Shown here in pieces: positions 25,120-33,999 of a stretch of DNA of 64,000 bases. Location: NCBI RefSeq assembly GCF_014647415.1, contig NZ_BMPD01000005.1:124001-188000 (forward strand), written 5' to 3'. The position numbers and the translations under genes are program-made. The notes below the pieces were generated by a model. That model was given only the letters and a program-made list of their open reading frames with translations, made no database searches and was not told the origin of the DNA. Source of the DNA: Haloarcula sebkhae (GTDB lineage: Archaea > Halobacteriota > Halobacteria > Halobacteriales > Haloarculaceae). How positions within the stretch are numbered: position 1 is the first letter of the stretch; every line of letters begins with the position of its first letter.

Positions 25120-26019
25120 ATGACAGAGAACGAGATGACGAGCAACGACAGTACCGAGCCCACACCGACTACTGAAACGGCCGCGTCGTCACCGGACCCG
25201 TCTGGCGACCCCCTCATCGAACAGTCGATCGACGTAGAGGGAACCGGCGACACCGCGGGCGAGACGGGGAAGCCAGTCATCGAGTCCCGCGACCTGAATG
25301 TGTTCTACGGCGAGACGCAGGCGCTACAGGGGATCGATCTGGCCATCCCCGAAAAACAGGTGACGGCCATGATCGGCCCTTCTGGCTGTGGCAAGTCCAC
25401 GTTCCTGCGGTGTATCAACCGCATGAACGATCTCATCGACGCGGCGCGGGTCGAGGGAGACCTCTACTTCGAGGGGAAGAACGTCTACGATGCCGACGTG
25501 GACCCGGTGGCGCTGCGGCGACGCATTGGGATGGTGTTCCAGCATCCGAACCCCTTCCCAAAGAGCATCTACGACAACGTCGCCTACGGCCTCCGGATTC
25601 AGGACCAGACGGAGAACATCGACGAGAAGGTCGAAACGGCACTCAAGCGCGCCGCACTGTGGGACGAAGTCAAAGACCAACTGGACAAGAGCGCACTCGA
25701 CCTCTCGGGCGGCCAGCAACAGCGGCTCTGCATCGCCCGTGCCATCGCCGTCGACCCGGATGTGATCTTGATGGACGAGCCGGCATCGGCGCTTGACCCG
25801 ATCGCCACATCGAAGATCGAGGACCTCATCGAGGAACTGGCCGAGGAGTTCACTGTCGTTATCGTTACTCACAACATGCAGCAGGCGGCTCGTATCTCCG
25901 ATAAGACGGCTGTCTTCCTCACTGGCGGCGAGCTCGTCGAGTTCGACGATACAGACAAGATCTTTGAGAACCCCGACAGCCAGCGCGTCGAGGACTACAT
26001 CACCGGCAAGTTCGGATAG
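25120..26019 (+). CDS. pstB: Phosphate ABC transporter ATP-binding protein
   Basis: 299 residues. An acidic Ser/Thr-rich N-terminal extension of about 50 residues precedes the ABC domain. Walker A is GPSGCGKST (86-94), the PstB-specific [12 protein letters not shown] follows, the signature is [14 protein letters not shown], and the Walker B region is [13 protein letters not shown]. The H-loop is [13 protein letters not shown]. It powers PstCA. A later start at the GTG/ATG codons near the domain is possible, but 25120 lies three bases after the pstA stop and fits operon spacing. A T-rich stretch (26034-26040) after its stop is a plausible terminator. Confidence 0.95.
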   Translation: MTENEMTSNDSTEPTPTTETAASSPDPSGDPLIEQSIDVEGTGDTAGETGKPVIESRDLNVFYGETQALQGIDLAIPEKQVTAMIGPSGCGKSTFLRCINRMNDLIDAARVEGDLYFEGKNVYDADVDPVALRRRIGMVFQHPNPFPKSIYDNVAYGLRIQDQTENIDEKVETALKRAALWDEVKDQLDKSALDLSGGQQQRLCIARAIAVDPDVILMDEPASALDPIATSKIEDLIEELAEEFTVVIVTHNMQQAARISDKTAVFLTGGELVEFDDTDKIFENPDSQRVEDYITGKFG

Positions 26020-26033
26020 CTGTCTCTCGCAGC

Positions 26034-26042
26034 CGTTTTTGT
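26034..26042 (+). terminator. T-run after the pst operon
   Basis: Five T residues (GCCGTTTTTGTC) follow pstB by about 15 bases, just before the convergent TatD-like gene. They fit an archaeal U-run terminator. Confidence 0.35.
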
Positions 26043-26048
26043 CACCGC

Positions 26049-26894
26049 TTACCGCTCCAGCGTCGCTTCCGTGTCGATACCGTACACCGCTTTCGGCGTC
26101 TCGACGTGTGCCGTTCTGACCGCGTCTTCGTGCCCGTTTTCGAGTAGCCAGCGGACGCGCCGTGGCACGGTCTTCGGTCCAAGCACCGCGCCGGGGCGGT
26201 CCGGGTCGTCGATGTAGTCCGTCTCCATCAGGAACGGCTCGTCAGTCTCGACCGCGATCTCCAGTTCGTCTTTGTCTGCAAGTACTGATTTGACCGGGCC
26301 ATGGAGTTGACCGCCGGAGTAGTGTTTGACGACCTGCGTCCGGTCGAGGCCACGATCTTCGGCCCAGCGAGCGACTGCTTCGAAGTCTTCGCCGCCCTCG
26401 GTGTGGAGCTGTATCGCACAGCCCACATCGGCGGCGCGTTCGAACCCGTGACACATCACCTCGTTCGAGGCTTCCCAGACGGCGTCGTCCACGTCGTAGT
26501 GCGGTCGCCCGGACTTCATCGCGAGCGCGTCGCTGTTATCGACGTACTCCGCCGCCACGTCGAGGCCAGCCTGCATGATGTCCCGCGCCTCCGGCGGTGT
26601 GTAGCCGCCGTCGACGAGCTTCGAAATCAGCGCCGGGTGGACACCAAGGACGGGCCAAGCGCGACCGTCCAGCACCTCAGTCGCAGCGGCAGCGGCTTCG
26701 ACAGTGAGGTCGAACACCTCACGGAAGATCGCCTCGTCGGTGCCCTTCTCGACGAGATGCCAAGACGGCTTGTTGAGCACCAACAGGTGGGTTCCGCCCT
26801 GAGACGCGAACTCCTCGGCTGCCGCGACGTTCCGGCCGTTGACCGGGTCGAGATGGAGGTGGTTGTCCAGTACCGGCGTGTCGTCGATATCCAT
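26049..26894 (-). CDS. TatD-related metal-dependent hydrolase
   Basis: 281 residues of the amidohydrolase TIM-barrel type. The N-terminal metal-binding pair is DNHLHLDPVNGRN (H-x-H). VLGVHPALISKLVDGG, then IQLHTEGGEDFEAVARWAEDRG, VVKHYSGGQL and LMETDYIDDPDRPG supply further His/Asp/Glu ligands. TatD family members are cytoplasmic DNases or related hydrolases; this is the archaeal branch whose substrate is not established. It converges with pstB, and the 53-base gap to the NYN gene on the same strand suggests co-transcription from 27394. Confidence 0.88.
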   Translation of the reverse strand: MDIDDTPVLDNHLHLDPVNGRNVAAAEEFASQGGTHLLVLNKPSWHLVEKGTDEAIFREVFDLTVEAAAAATEVLDGRAWPVLGVHPALISKLVDGGYTPPEARDIMQAGLDVAAEYVDNSDALAMKSGRPHYDVDDAVWEASNEVMCHGFERAADVGCAIQLHTEGGEDFEAVARWAEDRGLDRTQVVKHYSGGQLHGPVKSVLADKDELEIAVETDEPFLMETDYIDDPDRPGAVLGPKTVPRRVRWLLENGHEDAVRTAHVETPKAVYGIDTEATLER

Positions 26895-26947
26895 ACGTGC
26901 TCAATGGTGCTGGCCAAAAAAACAGTTGGCGTCATGTGCTTCAAACC

Positions 26948-27394
26948 CTAGAGCGTCACTGCATCTTCGGCCGCGTTGCGTAATGCGTCAGAGCGGCCGT
27001 ACTCACCCGGCGCGATAGCGACCGTTTTGACCCCCTCCCGTGCGGCCACTTCCAGCGCCGGCTTGAAATCCGTATCTCGCGAGGCGACGGCCAGTACGTC
27101 GATCTGTCCCGAGGCGACGGCATCAGTCGCGTCAACAGCGAGCCGGACATCGACGTCACCGCTGGTGGTTCGAACCTCGAACCCGCGAGCCTCGGCGGCC
27201 TGGATGAGTCCCGGCGAGGCGTTCTGGTCGACGTAGAGGCGAGTGACTGCCAGCGGGCCGTACTCGGCTGCGATATCCCGGACCTCGTCCAAATCGACAT
27301 CGAACTCGGACCTGAGTACGTTCGGACCGTCGACGAACAGCCCGACGCGCTGTCGCGAGTCTTTCTCTTCGAATAGCCGACGGAGCAGCTTCAT
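26948..27394 (-). CDS. NYN (PIN-like) domain protein, LabA/TIGR00288 type
   Basis: 148 residues beginning MKLLRRLFEEKDSRQRVGLF. The NYN fold shows conserved acidic residues FVDGPNVLRSEFDVD (first Asp), DVDVRLAVDATDA (second acidic cluster) and ASRDTDFKPAL (third), which form the metal site of PIN-like RNases. GVKTVAIAPG is the last strand. Upstream in-frame codons to 27478 lie over an A/T-rich promoter-like segment, so ATG 27394 is preferred. RNase activity is inferred from the family. It is likely co-transcribed with the TatD-like gene. Confidence 0.86.
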   Translation of the reverse strand: MKLLRRLFEEKDSRQRVGLFVDGPNVLRSEFDVDLDEVRDIAAEYGPLAVTRLYVDQNASPGLIQAAEARGFEVRTTSGDVDVRLAVDATDAVASGQIDVLAVASRDTDFKPALEVAAREGVKTVAIAPGEYGRSDALRNAAEDAVTL

Positions 27395-27557
27395 GCGCCT
27401 CTTTCCCCGCCCAGGCCGCTTATGCGTGCCGCTTCGTTCTGTAAACTTCTCACCGCTATATAGAATGACATGGCACAAAACTTAGGACGATACCTCCCAC
27501 ACACTACAGACACATTTCCATGCGGAGTCGGCCAGCAACAAGCACAGGATTAGACAT

Positions 27558-29351
27558 ATGAGTAAAGAATCTCTGCACGATCAAGACGTGCTAAACGGGC
27601 TTTGTGAGATAATCTCCGATCCGGCTATCGTCCTAGACGCCAACGGCGACTTTGTCGACATCATCCACAACGCCCACAACGGGGCATTATTTTTCAAAGA
27701 CCCGGAAGCACTGCTGGGAACGGACCTCTGGGATATTTTCTCTACAGCACAGGCTGACCAGTTTTACGCGATTATCGAAGAGGTCTTAGAAACAGGTGAA
27801 CAACAGCACATCGAGTATCAGCTATCGCTCGATCATGGGGAGCGATACTTCGAGGCTCGTGTCACGCCAGTCGGCGGTGATAGCGCTGGGCGGGTGCTAT
27901 GGCTGGCGGAAGATATCACGCAACGGAAGCAGCGGCGAGAGAAGCAAGCCCTCATCGAGCGGGTGTTCGAGGTCAGTCCGGTCGGCATCGTCGTCGTAGA
28001 GCGGTCCGGCAGGATTTCGCTGGCTAACGACCGCGCCGAGGAGCTACTCGGTCTCGAACGCAAGGAGATCACTCAAAGACGATACAACCAACCGGAGTGG
28101 AATATCTTCTATGAAGACGGGACTCCGATCCCTGAATCGGACCATCCGGTTACACGGGTGTTCAAATCCGGCGAGCCAGTGTTCGGGTTCGAGCACTGGA
28201 TAGAACTCGACGACGGGAGCGAGCGGTGGCTTTCGAGCAATGCCGCGCCGATACTGGGTGATGACGGGACCATCGAGCGCGTCGTCGTTGGTCTGGACGA
28301 CGCAACGAGGCTGAAACAGCGGGAGGAACAACTGGAATGGCTCGTCGGGACCGAAACCCTGGCTGACGTTGGCGGGTGGGAGCTCGATCTGGAGACGGAT
28401 ATGATAGAGGGAACTGCCGGGATGAAGCGCCTCTATGGAACGCCGGAGTACAATCCGACGCTCGAAGAGGCCATCGAGCAGTACCACCCCAACGATAGAG
28501 CGGCCGTTCGCGACGCTATCGAGACCTGCCGTGAAACTGGCGAACCGATGGAACTGGAGGCACGCCGCCAGACCGCTGACGAAACCGAGCGCTGGTTCCG
28601 ACTCCGGGCGGAAAAAACTGTCCGGGACGGGACGCCGAAACTGCGTGGCATCGTTCGTGACATCACACAGGACAAAGAACGGGAGCAGCGGCTCATGGTC
28701 ATGAGTCGGATTCTCCGGCACAACATCCGGAACAAGCTGACCGTGATACGAGGTAATTCGAGACTCCTCAAAGAAGAACTCGACTCGTCTGATTTCTCCG
28801 TTGACGCTGCTAGTGGACACATCGACAGAATCGAAAACGCCTCGAAAGAGCTTGACTCGCTGGCCGAGCGCGCACGGACGTTTGATCGGGCTATCGAGCG
28901 CGACCTCCGTGATGGCACACTTCACCTCCAGCAAGCCTTCACCGATATCCGGGACGAATTCACACCGCAGCATCCCGAAGCCACCGTTGAAGTCGTACCG
29001 ACCGACACAGAGGTATCGGGTGACAGGATGGCTATCGACCTGATACTGGGGATTCTCGTCGAAAACGCCATCGAATACAGCGATCTGCCCGATCCGACAG
29101 TCAAGCTTACCGCCGAAGAAACGATGACAGGCCAAGTGATAGTCAGCATCGATACCGATGGATCTGCTATCCCAGATATGGAACGCAATGTCTTGGCCTC
29201 GGAAACCGAGGGGCCAGTGGCACACAGCCGTGGACTCGGACTGTGGGCAGTTACGTGGCTCGTCCGACGCCTTGGTGGGTCTGTGACAATCGACGAGGAC
29301 CACGACGAAACGCGGGTCGAACTCGTGTTCCCGGTGGCACGAAGCGAGTAA
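27558..29351 (+). CDS. PAS-domain sensor histidine kinase (soluble)
   Basis: 597 residues without a transmembrane segment, so it is cytoplasmic. Three PAS-like modules occupy about residues 10-130 (ISDPAIVLDANGDF, ending VLWLAEDITQRKQ), 140-255 (FEVSPVGIVVVERSG) and 265-375 (VGTETLADVGGWELDLETD, PAS_3 type). The kinase core follows: HisKA with SRILRHNIRNKL (phospho-His about residue 388), N-box LVENAIEYSD (about residue 500) and G-box HSRGLGLWAVTWLVRRLGG. This core belongs to the haloarchaeal HisKA family seen also in the kinase at 34000. No response regulator adjoins it. The signal is unknown. Confidence 0.9.
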   Translation: MSKESLHDQDVLNGLCEIISDPAIVLDANGDFVDIIHNAHNGALFFKDPEALLGTDLWDIFSTAQADQFYAIIEEVLETGEQQHIEYQLSLDHGERYFEARVTPVGGDSAGRVLWLAEDITQRKQRREKQALIERVFEVSPVGIVVVERSGRISLANDRAEELLGLERKEITQRRYNQPEWNIFYEDGTPIPESDHPVTRVFKSGEPVFGFEHWIELDDGSERWLSSNAAPILGDDGTIERVVVGLDDATRLKQREEQLEWLVGTETLADVGGWELDLETDMIEGTAGMKRLYGTPEYNPTLEEAIEQYHPNDRAAVRDAIETCRETGEPMELEARRQTADETERWFRLRAEKTVRDGTPKLRGIVRDITQDKEREQRLMVMSRILRHNIRNKLTVIRGNSRLLKEELDSSDFSVDAASGHIDRIENASKELDSLAERARTFDRAIERDLRDGTLHLQQAFTDIRDEFTPQHPEATVEVVPTDTEVSGDRMAIDLILGILVENAIEYSDLPDPTVKLTAEETMTGQVIVSIDTDGSAIPDMERNVLASETEGPVAHSRGLGLWAVTWLVRRLGGSVTIDEDHDETRVELVFPVARSE

Positions 29352-29495
29352 CGGGCTGACCGCTAATTTTCGGTTCTGCTCTTGCCGTCCATATGCCACA
29401 AAAGCCAATTTGATATCGTAGTATATGATTTATCAGCGACGCCACAGGCGGTGAAGGGCCAAACGGTAAGACCACGCGGTTCGACAGGTCCGGGT

Positions 29496-30587
29496 ATGAC
29501 ACTGCGGGCACCACCGCTCTCTGCGGTTCACCGGCGGGCCGACGCTTCGTTCACCGATTTCGGCGGGTGGGAGATGCCGGTCGAGTTCGAGTCGATCCGC
29601 ACAGAACACGAGGCAGTCCGGAGCGAAGCCGGGAAGTTCGACGTTTCGCACATGGGACAGATAACCGTGGACGGCCCGGACGCGGCGACGCTGACACAGC
29701 GGCTGACCACCAATGATGTGACCGTGCTGGACCCGGGCGAGGCCCAGTACGGGGCGATCACAGACGAGGACGGGATCATGCTGGACGACACCGTCGTCTA
29801 CCGACTACCGGAAGGTGCGGCCGACGAGTTCCTGTTTATCCCCAACGCTGGGCACGATGGAGAGATGACCGAACGGTGGCTCTCTGAGCGGGACGAGCGG
29901 GGGCTCGACGCAACGGTGACGAACCGGACCGAGGAGTACTCGATGATCGCCGTTCAGGGGCCTGACGCGCCGGACCTGCTGGCGGCCGAGACAGACATCT
30001 CGCTCTCTGCCCTATCGCGGTTCGAGGTGGCTGACGGGGTCGTTGCTGGCGTCGACTCGCTGATCGCTCGGACGGGCTACACCGGCGAACCCGGCTTTGA
30101 AATCCTCTGCCCGCCCAACGGTGCCGAGGCGATCTGGAGCGCGCTTGCGTGCCAGCCCTGCGGTCTCGGCGCGCGCGACACGCTCCGTCTAGAAATGGGT
30201 TTTCTGCTCTCCGGTCAGGAATTCCATCCGGTCGACGAGCCCCGGACGCCCTACGAGGCCGGCATCGGCTGGACGGTTGCGCTCGATACGGAGTTCGTCG
30301 GTCGGGACGCTCTGGAGGGCGTCGCTGCGGATGGTCCCGAAGAAAAGCTCGTCGGCATCGAACTCATTGACCGCGGCGTCCCGCGCCACGGGTACGACGT
30401 GACAACGCCGGAGGGGGAGCCGATCGGCCACGTCACCAGCGGAACCATGAGTCCGACGCTGGGGGCACCGATTGCCCTCGCCTACGTCCCGGCGGCGTAC
30501 GCCGAACCGGACGAGTCCGTCCGCGTTGTCGTCCGCGGTGAACCGAAGAAAGCACGTACCAGGAGCACGCCATTCCTCGATAGATGA
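29496..30587 (+). CDS. gcvT: Glycine cleavage system T protein (aminomethyltransferase)
   Basis: 363 residues from ATG 29496. Diagnostic segments are [20 protein letters not shown] at the start, [16 protein letters not shown], the folate-site [31 protein letters not shown] and the C-terminal [20 protein letters not shown]. It transfers the aminomethyl group from H protein to tetrahydrofolate, releasing ammonia. The operon order is gcvT-gcvH-gcvPA-gcvPB; the stop overlaps the gcvH ATG by four bases. A TATA-like AGTATATGATTT lies about 70 bases upstream of the start, so a longer leader than usual is implied. Confidence 0.95.
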   Translation: MTLRAPPLSAVHRRADASFTDFGGWEMPVEFESIRTEHEAVRSEAGKFDVSHMGQITVDGPDAATLTQRLTTNDVTVLDPGEAQYGAITDEDGIMLDDTVVYRLPEGAADEFLFIPNAGHDGEMTERWLSERDERGLDATVTNRTEEYSMIAVQGPDAPDLLAAETDISLSALSRFEVADGVVAGVDSLIARTGYTGEPGFEILCPPNGAEAIWSALACQPCGLGARDTLRLEMGFLLSGQEFHPVDEPRTPYEAGIGWTVALDTEFVGRDALEGVAADGPEEKLVGIELIDRGVPRHGYDVTTPEGEPIGHVTSGTMSPTLGAPIALAYVPAAYAEPDESVRVVVRGEPKKARTRSTPFLDR

Positions 30588-30967
30588 GCTTCGACGTTCC
30601 CGACGACCTGCGATATCTGGAGTCACACGAATGGGTACGCGTCGCCGGAGACACTGCCAAGGTTGGCATCACGGCGTTCGCACAGGACGAACTCGGCGAC
30701 GTGGTGTTCGTCGAGCTGCCCGAGGAAGGGGCGGAGCTGACCGCTGGTGAGGACTTCGGCGTCGTGGAGTCGATCAAGGCTGTGTCCGACGTGTACGCTC
30801 CCGTCTCCGGCACCGTCACAGCGGTCAACGACCGACTCCGCGACGAACCGGAACTGCTGAACGAGGACCCGTTCGGCGACGGCTGGATGCTCGAGGTCGA
30901 GGTTGCCGACGAGAGTGAAACCGACGACCTGCTCTCACCCGACGCGTACCGCGACCAGATCGAGTAA
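30584..30967 (+). CDS. gcvH: Glycine cleavage system H protein (lipoyl carrier)
   Basis: 127 residues. The H-protein signature is complete: [24 protein letters not shown], then [39 protein letters not shown] with the lipoylated Lys in VESIKAVSD, and [15 protein letters not shown] at the end. It shuttles the aminomethyl moiety between P, T and L proteins. It is coupled by an ATGA overlap to gcvT and followed by a 108-base spacer before gcvPA. Confidence 0.95.
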   Translation: MSFDVPDDLRYLESHEWVRVAGDTAKVGITAFAQDELGDVVFVELPEEGAELTAGEDFGVVESIKAVSDVYAPVSGTVTAVNDRLRDEPELLNEDPFGDGWMLEVEVADESETDDLLSPDAYRDQIE

Positions 30968-31013
30968 GGCTTGATGGCAGCGGTCCCCCGCAGGAGGTGA
31001 AAGGAGTAACCTA

Positions 31014-31079
31014 ATGTGGACACGGTCGCTAGCTGTCGATATCATGTCACCCCGGCGCTACTGGGTGGTTCTCAAATGA
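31014..31079 (+). CDS. Possible 21-residue leader ORF coupled to gcvPA
   Basis: ATG 31014 is preceded by two good ribosome-binding sequences, GGAGGTGA (30993-31000) and GGAG (31003-31006, seven-base spacing). The frame runs 21 codons, and its TGA overlaps the ATG of gcvPA (31076) as ATGA. gcvPA itself has no ribosome-binding site, so its translation may depend on ribosomes finishing this ORF. The peptide [21 protein letters not shown] is unlike haloarchaeal proteins (basic, with two Trp), so the act of translation may matter more than the product. Expression is inferred. Confidence 0.35.
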   Translation: MWTRSLAVDIMSPRRYWVVLK

Positions 31080-32419
31080 GTAACAGTAACTCACATGCCA
31101 CAGGCAGTCCGTACGCACCGCAGACGGCCGCAGAAACCGCGGCGATGCTTGACGCGGTCGGAGCCGACGACCTCGAGTCGCTGTTCGACGTTCCCGAGTC
31201 CGTCGCCTTCGACGGCGAGTTCGGTATCGACGCCCGGAGCGAGCGGGCAGCGCGCCGGGAAGTCGCTGGCCTTCTGGGCCGCAACGCCGACCTCACCGAG
31301 TTCCTCGGGCGCGGCCACTACGATCATTACGTCCCGAGCGTTGTCGATGACCTCGCAAGCCGGTCGGAGTTCCTGACCTCCTACACGCAGTACCAGCCCG
31401 AGGTCGCACAGGGGTTCCTGCAGGCCCTCTTCGAGTTCCAGTCGATGCTGGTGGAGCTCACGGGACTGGGCGTCGCCAACTGCTCGATGTACGACGACGC
31501 GACGGCGCTGGGCGAGGCGGCGACGCTCTCCCAGCGCGTCCGTTCGGTGTCCGGCGATCAGATTCTAGTTCCCGAACACCTCCGAGAGGGCAAACGCGCC
31601 GTGCTGTCGAACTACGCCGATGGACCGGACCTCACGGTCGAGTCGTACCCGATGACCGACGGCGTCGTCGACGTACCGGCGCTGGCCGACCAGATCGGCG
31701 ACGCTACCGCGATGGTGTACGCCGAGTCGCCGACGGTCCGGGGCGTCATCGAGGAACGCCTCGGGGCTATCGGCAATCTAGCCCACGACCACGAAGCGCT
31801 GTTCTGTCTCGGCTCGGACCCGATAGCGCTGTCTCTGCTGGAGCGGCCGGCCGATGTCGGGGCCGACGTGGTCGTCGGCGACGCCGCGTCGCTGGGGACC
31901 GGAACGGCGTACGGCTTCGGACTGGGGATGTTCGTCACCCGCGAGGAGTACTTGCGGCAGGTCCCCGGTCGGCTGGTCGGGGCCAGCGAAGACGCCGCCG
32001 ACCGCCGCGCGTACACGCTGACCCTCCAGACGCGAGAGCAGCACATCCGCAAGGAGCGGGCCACTTCCAACATCTGTACAAACCAGGCGTGGGTCGCGCT
32101 CCGAACCGCGATGCACGCCGCGTGGCTCGGCCCGGACGGGCTGGTTGAGCTCGCCGAGGACTGCGTGACCCGCGCCCGTGACCTGGCCGACCGCCTCGAC
32201 GACATCGTCGGCGTGAAAGCGCCGATTCACGGCCGCCACCACTTCCGGGAGTTCCTCGCCCGCACGGACCAGCCTGCAAGCGCAATCGTTGCCGATCTCG
32301 CGGCTGAGGGCTTCGCAGTCCACGCGGTCGACGACCATCTGGTACAGGTGTGTGTGACCGAAACCACTGCTGACGCCACAGACGAGTTCGTGGCGGCGTT
32401 CCGGGAGGTAGCGAAATGA
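31076..32419 (+). CDS. gcvPA: Glycine dehydrogenase (decarboxylating) subunit 1
   Basis: 447 residues from ATG 31076, corresponding to the N-terminal half of P protein: [63 protein letters not shown], and the [24 protein letters not shown] stretch. It forms the heterotetrameric split P protein with GcvPB, which holds the pyridoxal phosphate lysine. An in-frame GTG at 31016 is open but adds an atypical extension. Its stop overlaps the ATG of a 29-codon ORF preceded by GGGAGG. Confidence 0.94.
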   Translation: MSNSNSHATGSPYAPQTAAETAAMLDAVGADDLESLFDVPESVAFDGEFGIDARSERAARREVAGLLGRNADLTEFLGRGHYDHYVPSVVDDLASRSEFLTSYTQYQPEVAQGFLQALFEFQSMLVELTGLGVANCSMYDDATALGEAATLSQRVRSVSGDQILVPEHLREGKRAVLSNYADGPDLTVESYPMTDGVVDVPALADQIGDATAMVYAESPTVRGVIEERLGAIGNLAHDHEALFCLGSDPIALSLLERPADVGADVVVGDAASLGTGTAYGFGLGMFVTREEYLRQVPGRLVGASEDAADRRAYTLTLQTREQHIRKERATSNICTNQAWVALRTAMHAAWLGPDGLVELAEDCVTRARDLADRLDDIVGVKAPIHGRHHFREFLARTDQPASAIVADLAAEGFAVHAVDDHLVQVCVTETTADATDEFVAAFREVAK

Positions 32420-32505
32420 CACTCACCTCGCGCTACTCGGCGAAACACCGTGGGACAAACCACGTCCCACGTGCTTCACGCTCGACACGGGGGTGTCTCG
32501 CGTGA
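32416..32505 (+). CDS. Possible 29-residue ORF bridging gcvPA and gcvPB
   Basis: It starts at an ATG overlapping the gcvPA stop (ATGA), seven bases after a strong GGGAGG site, and ends in a TGA overlapping the GTG of gcvPB (GTGA at 32502). The predicted peptide is basic with several Arg/His and does not look haloarchaeal. A perfect 8-bp hairpin (32449-32471) lies inside it. It may be a translational bridge for gcvPB, whose start has no good ribosome-binding site. A purely non-coding spacer remains possible. Confidence 0.35.
   Translation: MTLTSRYSAKHRGTNHVPRASRSTRGCLA
32449..32471 (+). other. Perfect intercistronic hairpin between gcvPA and gcvPB
   Basis: CGTGGGAC and GTCCCACG are perfectly complementary (8 bp) with a seven-base loop AAACCAC. 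It lies in the 82-base spacer between the two P-protein subunit genes. It could be an RNA-processing or stability element that sets subunit ratio, or an attenuation structure. Confidence 0.45.
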
Positions 32506-33923
32506 AATACGATCAAGCGCGCTGGACCGACGACAGCGAGGACCGGTACGAGCCGCTGCTCTCGGAGAAGGCGAGCAAAACGGTCGACATTGAGGACTCG
32601 TCACTGCCCGATGACCTGACGCGAGACAACCTCTCACTGCCGGACCCGGCCGAACCCGAACTGGCCCGGCACTACACGCGTCTCTCGCAGATGAACTACG
32701 GCGTCGAGAGCGGGCCGTTCCCGCTTGGCTCGTGTACGATGAAGTACAACCCTTCCTTTACCGAAGACGTAGCCGCACGGGCAGACGCGGCAATCCACCC
32801 TGGCCGACCCGATTCGACGGTACAGGGGACGCTGGCGCTGTGTCACCGGCTACAGGACTATTTGGGCCGAATCGGTGGGATGGACGCCGTGACGCTGCAG
32901 CCGCCGGCCGGCGCAGCCGGCGAGTTCACCGGCATCCAGATCGCGAAGGCCTACCACGAACACAACGACGACGAGCGCTCGGAGGTCGTCATCCCGGACT
33001 CGGCCCACGGCACGAACTTCGCGACGGCGGCGATGGCCGGCTACGAGGTCGTGGAGCTACCAAGTGGCGACGACGGCCGCGTCGACATTGAGGCACTGGA
33101 GGCGGCTGTCGGCGACGACACCGCCGCGCTGATGCTCACGAACCCCAACACGCTGGGGCTGTTCGAGCGCGATATCGAGCATATCGCCGATATCGTCCAC
33201 GACGCCGGCGGCCTGCTGTACTACGACGGCGCGAACCTCAACGCCCTTCTGGGGCGCGCTCGCCCCGGCGACATGGGCTTCGACGTGATGCACTACAACG
33301 TCCACAAGACGTTCGCGACGCCCCACGGCGGCGGTGGCCCCGGTGCCGGCCCGGTCGGCGTCCGTGAGGAACTAGCCCAGTTCCTCCCGAACCCGCACGT
33401 CAGAGAGCGCGGCGGCAACTACGAACACTACGAGCCGGACCACTCAATCGGGAAGGTGCATGGCTTCTATGGCAACTGGCCGGTACTTCTCAAGACCTTC
33501 GCCTATATCGCCAGGCTCGGCGACGAGGGGCTCCGGGACGCCAGCGCCAAGGCCGTGCTGAACGCGAACTACCTCGCCGAGCAGATCGAGTACGAGGTGC
33601 CGTTTGGCCCGTTCCACCACGAGTTCGTCGCCAGCGCGGGCGAGCAGGACGCCGCCGACGCGGCCAAACGGATGCTCGACTACGGCGTCCACCCGCCGAC
33701 GACGAAATGGCCCGAAATCGTCGACGAGGCGCTGATGACCGAACCCACGGAGGGCGAAACCAGACGCTCGCTGGACCAGCTCGCAGCCGCGTTCAACGCT
33801 GTGGCCAGTGATTCGGACGCCGAACTGGCCGACGCGCCGTCGCGTCCGGCGGCGAAACGCATCGACCAGGCGACTGCGGCCCGGAACCCGCGGCTCTCCT
33901 GGCAGGCGCTTGACGACACGTAG
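32502..33923 (+). CDS. gcvPB: Glycine dehydrogenase (decarboxylating) subunit 2
   Basis: 473 residues, the PLP-binding C-terminal half of P protein. The lysine lies in DVMHYNVHKTFATPHGGGGPGAGPVGV, and VTLQPPAGAAGEFTGI and VIPDSAHGTNFATAAMAGYE are further hallmarks. Start: GTG 32502 gives VKYDQARW, matching the usual beginning; GTG 32493 (SRVKYDQ) is also in frame. It decarboxylates glycine and loads H protein. It is the last gene of the operon and ends before the giant kinase gene. Confidence 0.94.
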   Translation: MKYDQARWTDDSEDRYEPLLSEKASKTVDIEDSSLPDDLTRDNLSLPDPAEPELARHYTRLSQMNYGVESGPFPLGSCTMKYNPSFTEDVAARADAAIHPGRPDSTVQGTLALCHRLQDYLGRIGGMDAVTLQPPAGAAGEFTGIQIAKAYHEHNDDERSEVVIPDSAHGTNFATAAMAGYEVVELPSGDDGRVDIEALEAAVGDDTAALMLTNPNTLGLFERDIEHIADIVHDAGGLLYYDGANLNALLGRARPGDMGFDVMHYNVHKTFATPHGGGGPGAGPVGVREELAQFLPNPHVRERGGNYEHYEPDHSIGKVHGFYGNWPVLLKTFAYIARLGDEGLRDASAKAVLNANYLAEQIEYEVPFGPFHHEFVASAGEQDAADAAKRMLDYGVHPPTTKWPEIVDEALMTEPTEGETRRSLDQLAAAFNAVASDSDAELADAPSRPAAKRIDQATAARNPRLSWQALDDT

Positions 33924-33999
33924 CCGCTCGTTTCGACATTTGATACTCTTGCCCGAGCGTATATGCCACCCCGACGTATAGCCGTTACAACGGAACGCT

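Noticed and set aside
28044-29408. Open frame of 454 codons on the minus strand
   Set aside because: Antisense to the PAS kinase with clear HisKA/HATPase motifs; the translation has no recognisable domain and atypical composition.
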